Origin: an uncultured Eubacteriales bacterium
GTDB taxonomy: Bacteria > Bacillota_A > Clostridia > Peptostreptococcales > Anaerovoracaceae
Reading direction: 5' to 3'
Length of the DNA: 7,617 nt
Assembly: GCA_902774195.1 (NCBI GenBank)
Contig: CACYHM010000044.1
Coordinates: forward strand, 1-7,617
In this document: positions 4,338 through 7,617 of the stretch, one piece after another
How the letters are laid out: each line of letters opens with the position of its first letter
Numbering within the stretch: the stretch's first letter is position 1
The notes under the pieces: generated by a model
Told to the model about the DNA's origin: nothing
Databases searched by the model: none
Seen by the model: the letters and a program-made list of their open reading frames with translations, nothing else
Made by a program: the position numbers and the translations under genes

Positions 4338-5861
4338 TCATTTCATGTATTCCATCACAACGTCCGCATCGGACGGAGTATCGATGTACTGGATGCCCCT
4401 CTTCTCTCTGGTCTCGCGTCCCTTGCCCGGAAGGAAAAGTATGGTGTCGTCATCCATGAGGCTTATGGCTTTTTTTATGGCCTCGACCCTGTCGGTTATT
4501 ATCTCGTAGCTTCCTCCTGCCGCCTCGACGTGCACTGCTATCTCTTCGCATATCTTGTTCACGTCCTCTTCGCCGTAGTCTTCTTCGGTGATGATGGAAT
4601 AACAGCAGTTTTTACCGGCGATCGTACCGAGCTCTTCGCGCCTTGCATAGGCCTTGCCTCCCGGGCAGCCGAATACTATGATCATCTTCTTTCCCGGGAA
4701 CTCCTCGCCTATGGTCGCGAAGAACTTCTCATAGCTCAGCTTGTTGTGAGCATAGTCCACGATGGCGATGCGTTTTCCGTCATCGCTTCTGAACACCTCC
4801 ATGCGTCCAGGCGAATTGCTCTTTGCAAGACCTCCCCGCACATTGGCAAAAGGCACTCCGATCAAAGCCGAAAGAGAAGCCGCCGCAAGAGCGTTCTCGA
4901 CGTTTATAGTTCCGAAGGTCCCGAGCACGACCTCTTCATCTGTATCGGGATATCCCTCGACATCCTTTATGCGCATGCGGAGACTTACCCTGCCGTTTTC
5001 AGATCTTACGTCGTATCCGTATACGTTGGCAGACGGATCCTTGCGGCTGAAAGTGATCACGTAAGGGCAGACCTTCGATGCCTTTCTGATGTCTTCCTGC
5101 CTCTTGCAGTCCAGATTGTAGCAGGCTTTTCTGCAGTGTGAAAACAGGGAGAGCTTCGATCTGAGGTAATCCTCCGGATCCGGGTGTTCTATAGGGCTTA
5201 TGTGGTCGCGTCCTATATTCAGGAATGCGCCTGCAGCAAAGGTGATGCCGTCAAGCCTGTTGTATTTGAGCCCCTGGCTGGACACCTCCATGCTGAGGTA
5301 ATGTATACCGCTTCTCAGGGCGTTGTCCATGTGCGTGTACAGTTCAAGTATTTCCGGTGTGGTAAGGTGTGATTCCTCGTCTATCACTCCGTCGTAGTTA
5401 TAGATGCCGCTGCATACCGCGCTCCTGCCCTTTCCCTCGTATCCGAGCCAGTCGTCAAGAATGTACCTCATATAATAAGTCGTTGTCGACTTGCCCTTTG
5501 TGCCCGTGACCCCGATCATCTCCAGTTTATCCGAAAGCCTTCCGTAGAAGGATTCTGCGATGACCGGCATCGCAGTCCTGATGTCAGTGACGAGGATCTC
5601 AGGACAGGCTTCCGATCCGAGACCGTAGTCGCTCTCGCTTATATAGCATGAAGCTCCCGCGTCGATGGCTTCTTTCAGGAACTTCTTTCTGAAGTGCGCT
5701 CCCTTGCACACAAAAGCCGTTCCTTCGCATGCCTGCTTTGAGTCAAAAGTAACACCCGTCACGACAGCGCCGCATGCCGCAGCGTGGTTCGTATGTCTGA
5801 GCATCCCTGCGGCGTCAAGAGCCGACGCGATGTCCGATACAGTGATTTTCTTTTTTTCCAT
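4338..5861 (-). CDS. murE: MurE-like Mur ligase (UDP-MurNAc-tripeptide synthetase family)
   Basis: Mur ligases of this type add the third amino acid of the peptidoglycan stem to UDP-MurNAc-L-Ala-D-Glu with ATP, in the cytoplasm. The 507 residues show the three Mur domains: N-terminal UDP-binding (about 30-105, VTFDSKQACEGTAFVCKGA), central ATPase, and C-terminal ligase domain. Visible motifs are the P-loop GVTGTKGKST (117-126), LTTPE (166-170), MEVSSQ (191-196), Lys236 as the likely carbamylated lysine, DYAHN (369-373) and PGKGRE (478-483). GTKGKST, LNIGRDHISPIEHP and FGCPGGKAYARREELG resemble the Streptococcus pneumoniae L-lysine-adding MurE more than the diaminopimelate type. The specificity loop reads ITEEDYGEED (424-433), with neither DNPR (diaminopimelate) nor DDPN (lysine), so the amino acid added is uncertain. 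It lies outside the division cluster and could be a second MurE. The ribosome site is weak, with AAAGGCGG about 12 nt before the ATG. Confidence 0.88.
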   Translation of the reverse strand: MEKKKITVSDIASALDAAGMLRHTNHAAACGAVVTGVTFDSKQACEGTAFVCKGAHFRKKFLKEAIDAGASCYISESDYGLGSEACPEILVTDIRTAMPVIAESFYGRLSDKLEMIGVTGTKGKSTTTYYMRYILDDWLGYEGKGRSAVCSGIYNYDGVIDEESHLTTPEILELYTHMDNALRSGIHYLSMEVSSQGLKYNRLDGITFAAGAFLNIGRDHISPIEHPDPEDYLRSKLSLFSHCRKACYNLDCKRQEDIRKASKVCPYVITFSRKDPSANVYGYDVRSENGRVSLRMRIKDVEGYPDTDEEVVLGTFGTINVENALAAASLSALIGVPFANVRGGLAKSNSPGRMEVFRSDDGKRIAIVDYAHNKLSYEKFFATIGEEFPGKKMIIVFGCPGGKAYARREELGTIAGKNCCYSIITEEDYGEEDVNKICEEIAVHVEAAGGSYEIITDRVEAIKKAISLMDDDTILFLPGKGRETREKRGIQYIDTPSDADVVMEYMK

Positions 5862-5894
5862 ATCTGTTATATGCCGCCTTTCGAACAGAATGAT

Positions 5895-7337
5895 CTAGAC
5901 AAGCTCGCCCGCATCAGCTCTGGCCTGCTCTTCAGGAGTCATCTTCGTTGCGGTAACTCCGAAGAACGCGAGCACGAAGCATATCACAGGCATCAGGTAG
6001 TTGAATACCGCCCACGGAGCGTATACCGAAGTGGTGACTCCAAGAGTGGCCGCTATGAACATGCCGCAGGTGTTCCACGGCACTAGGCACGAGGTTACGG
6101 TTCCCGATGACTCGAGCGCATTCGAAAGGCACTTCGGATGAAGTCCGGCCTTTCTGTACGCAGGGGCAAACATCCTGCCCGGCACGAGTATGGAGATATA
6201 CTGCTCAGGCATCACGATATTCGACAGTATGCATGTCGCCTCCGTAGCGCCGATGAGCCCGGCATCCCCTTTTATGTGCTTCGTTATAGCTTCGATTATT
6301 ACTGAGAGCTGTCCCGTGCCCTCCATGATGCCTCCGAACATCATCGCTATGACTGTCATGAGTATGGAACTTGACATATTCATGAGTCCTCCGGTCGAAA
6401 GCAGGTCGTTGAGCGACTGTATATCGCTCTCACACACAAAACCGTTCCTTGCGACATCGAGAATGTCTCCGAGTGTGACTCCGGTCTGGAATATCGGAGC
6501 CATGATCGCAGCCGTGATCATCCCCAGCGTTATTCCCGGTATCGCCGGCACTTTGAGAGCTATCGAAAGTATGACCACCAGAGGCGGCAGAAGGAGCAGC
6601 GGACTGATATTGAAGTTGTCCCTGAGACCGTCCATAAGCACCGTCGCCTGCGACGTGTCCACATTGCCTCCGCTCACATGCATGAAGCCGTAAATGCCGA
6701 AGAACACAAGCGCTATCACATACGCGATGATCGTCGACTTCAGCATGTACTTCACATGGGTGAACACATCTGTGCCGGCCATCGCCGGTGCCAGGTTCGT
6801 CGTATCTGAAAGCGGCGACATCTTGTCTCCGAAATACGCACCGCATATGACTGCTCCCGCGGTAGGTCCGACAGGCATGCCCAGTCCTGCGCCTATGCCG
6901 ATGAGAGCGAGTCCCATGGTGCCCATAGTGCCCCAGGAGGTGCCTGTAGCCAGCGCCGTTATAGAGCATATAAGGACGGCGGCGACCAGGAAGATCTTAG
7001 GCGACAGCAGCTTGAGTCCGTAATAGATCATCGTCGGGATCGTCCCTGACAGAAGCCATGTGCCTATCATCATTCCGACTATCGCCAGTATGAGTATCGA
7101 CTGCATCGCCTTGGATATACCGTCCACCATCATCTTTTCTATGTCCGGCCATCTGTAGCCGAGCACCATCGCCATCACCGCTGCCGTGATGACCCCGATG
7201 AACATCGGGATGTGAGGGTCTACCTCGAATACCTTGATGCCCACCGACATGACGACGACCAGCACCAGGAATGTTATTAGCGCGTGATACAGCTTTGTTG
7301 TCTTGATCTCTCTTTCGTCAGTAAATATGTTTTTCAT
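5895..7337 (-). CDS. nhaC: NhaC-family Na+/H+ antiporter
   Basis: This is a polytopic inner-membrane carrier of 480 residues, normal for the NhaC family, with about a dozen hydrophobic segments starting at about 18. Family signatures are TGTSWGTMGTMG (131-142), GAYFGDKMSPLSDTTNLAP (166-184) and VPWNTCGMF (419-427). Characterised members exchange Na+ for H+; the relative MleN exchanges malate and lactate together with these ions, so an organic acid role is possible. The start is the first Met, MKNIFTDEREIKTTK, 6 nt after the kinase stop codon. The ribosome site is only a purine-rich run, so translation may be coupled to the upstream gene. The N- and C-termini are hydrophilic and short. Family sure, substrate not. 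Confidence 0.93.
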   Translation of the reverse strand: MKNIFTDEREIKTTKLYHALITFLVLVVVMSVGIKVFEVDPHIPMFIGVITAAVMAMVLGYRWPDIEKMMVDGISKAMQSILILAIVGMMIGTWLLSGTIPTMIYYGLKLLSPKIFLVAAVLICSITALATGTSWGTMGTMGLALIGIGAGLGMPVGPTAGAVICGAYFGDKMSPLSDTTNLAPAMAGTDVFTHVKYMLKSTIIAYVIALVFFGIYGFMHVSGGNVDTSQATVLMDGLRDNFNISPLLLLPPLVVILSIALKVPAIPGITLGMITAAIMAPIFQTGVTLGDILDVARNGFVCESDIQSLNDLLSTGGLMNMSSSILMTVIAMMFGGIMEGTGQLSVIIEAITKHIKGDAGLIGATEATCILSNIVMPEQYISILVPGRMFAPAYRKAGLHPKCLSNALESSGTVTSCLVPWNTCGMFIAATLGVTTSVYAPWAVFNYLMPVICFVLAFFGVTATKMTPEEQARADAGELV

Positions 7338-7343
7338 CTTTTT

Positions 7344-7617
7344 TCACTTCTCTTTCTTTCGCGGACCGATGAATTCTCTCAGTATGGAGTTGTCAGGAAC
7401 AGCCTCCGCACTCTCTATCTTTTCGAAATACTTCATGAAAGCCAGTATCCTGAGCGCTTCCGGATACTGTTCGCTGGTCTCCGGAATGGCCCTGACAAGA
7501 GGTTCCGCATAAGTCTTGAGCAGGCATGTCTCGTATACCGTGCTCGAATTGAACACCACATCGGCCGAAGAACTGTAAGGGAATATATTCACGCTTTCGC
7601 CGGCTCTGACTTTCGGC
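7344..7617 (-). CDS. Nucleoside (uridine) kinase, C-terminal fragment
   Basis: The reading frame is open to the window edge, so only the last 90 residues are present; the GTG at 7592 is an internal valine and not a start. The visible segment includes VRAGESVNIFPYSSSADVVF, then VYETCLLKTYAEPLV and finally PDNSILREFIG. This matches my recollection of the C-terminal end of the clostridial uridine/nucleoside kinase family, in which an N-terminal TGS-like and threonyl-tRNA synthetase-like region precedes a P-loop kinase domain. Those proteins are thought to phosphorylate nucleosides with ATP in the cytoplasm. None of the catalytic part lies in the window, so the activity is inferred from the family. 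It heads the visible part of the operon leading to nhaC. Confidence 0.75.
   Translation of the reverse strand, partial: PKVRAGESVNIFPYSSSADVVFNSSTVYETCLLKTYAEPLVRAIPETSEQYPEALRILAFMKYFEKIESAEAVPDNSILREFIGPRKKEK

Noticed and set aside
4275..5141. Long plus-strand open frame opposite the MurE-like gene (288 codons)
   Set aside because: The minus-strand ligase has unmistakable Mur motifs in this stretch; the plus frame resembles no family I know.
6430..6969. 179-codon minus-strand frame inside nhaC
   Set aside because: It is an out-of-frame shadow rich in His, Arg and Gly, while the nhaC frame shows conserved antiporter motifs throughout.
7344..7592. GTG at 7592 as start of an 82-residue gene
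   Set aside because: The frame stays open to the window edge, and the residues before it (KVRAGES) continue the kinase family pattern.

Overview
The window looks like a chromosomal segment of a low-to-mid-GC Gram-positive anaerobe, most likely a member of the Clostridia (Bacillota). The evidence is the order mraZ-rsmH-ftsL-class B penicillin-binding protein, a uridine/nucleoside kinase of the type common in Clostridia, a streptococcal-type MurE-like ligase, and Shine-Dalgarno-led genes with sigma-A-type promoters. A family-level placement cannot be made from the sequence alone. All eight genes lie on the minus strand, so transcription runs from high to low coordinates. I see no mobile element, CRISPR array, tRNA or rRNA.

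Upstream unit (7617 down to about 3203): the C-terminal end of a nucleoside kinase, an NhaC-family Na+/H+ antiporter, a MurE-like Mur ligase, a 108-residue two-helix membrane protein of unknown function, and a FabG-like short-chain reductase that resembles YmfI (elongation factor P 5-aminopentanone reductase). Gaps are 6, 33 and 13 nt, then a 1-nt overlap, so they are probably co-transcribed. The unit ends in a terminator built on a perfect 24-bp palindrome followed by a T tract.

Middle unit (about 3186 down to 1195): the start of the division and cell wall cluster. A 250-nt gap before mraZ carries two recognisable sigma-A promoters. The spacers of both contain the TGGGG-type direct repeats expected for the MraZ repressor, two in the proximal promoter (10 bp apart) and one in the distal promoter. 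An 18-bp inverted repeat overlaps the distal -35 and occurs a second time beside the upstream terminator. mraZ, rsmH and ftsL follow with short spacers.

Downstream unit (1167 to 1): a strong intrinsic terminator follows ftsL. A new promoter with a perfect TATAAT then precedes a class B penicillin-binding protein (FtsI/SpoVD type) with a lysine-rich N-terminal extension, cut by the window edge before its catalytic serine. The division cluster therefore appears to be split into separately controlled parts here.

The genes are mostly housekeeping: peptidoglycan precursor synthesis and cross-linking, division, rRNA methylation and ion balance. I found no convincing new multi-gene system. The points most worth a second look are the regulatory architecture around mraZ, the terminator-promoter break inside the division cluster, and the unusual substrate-specificity loop of the MurE-like ligase.
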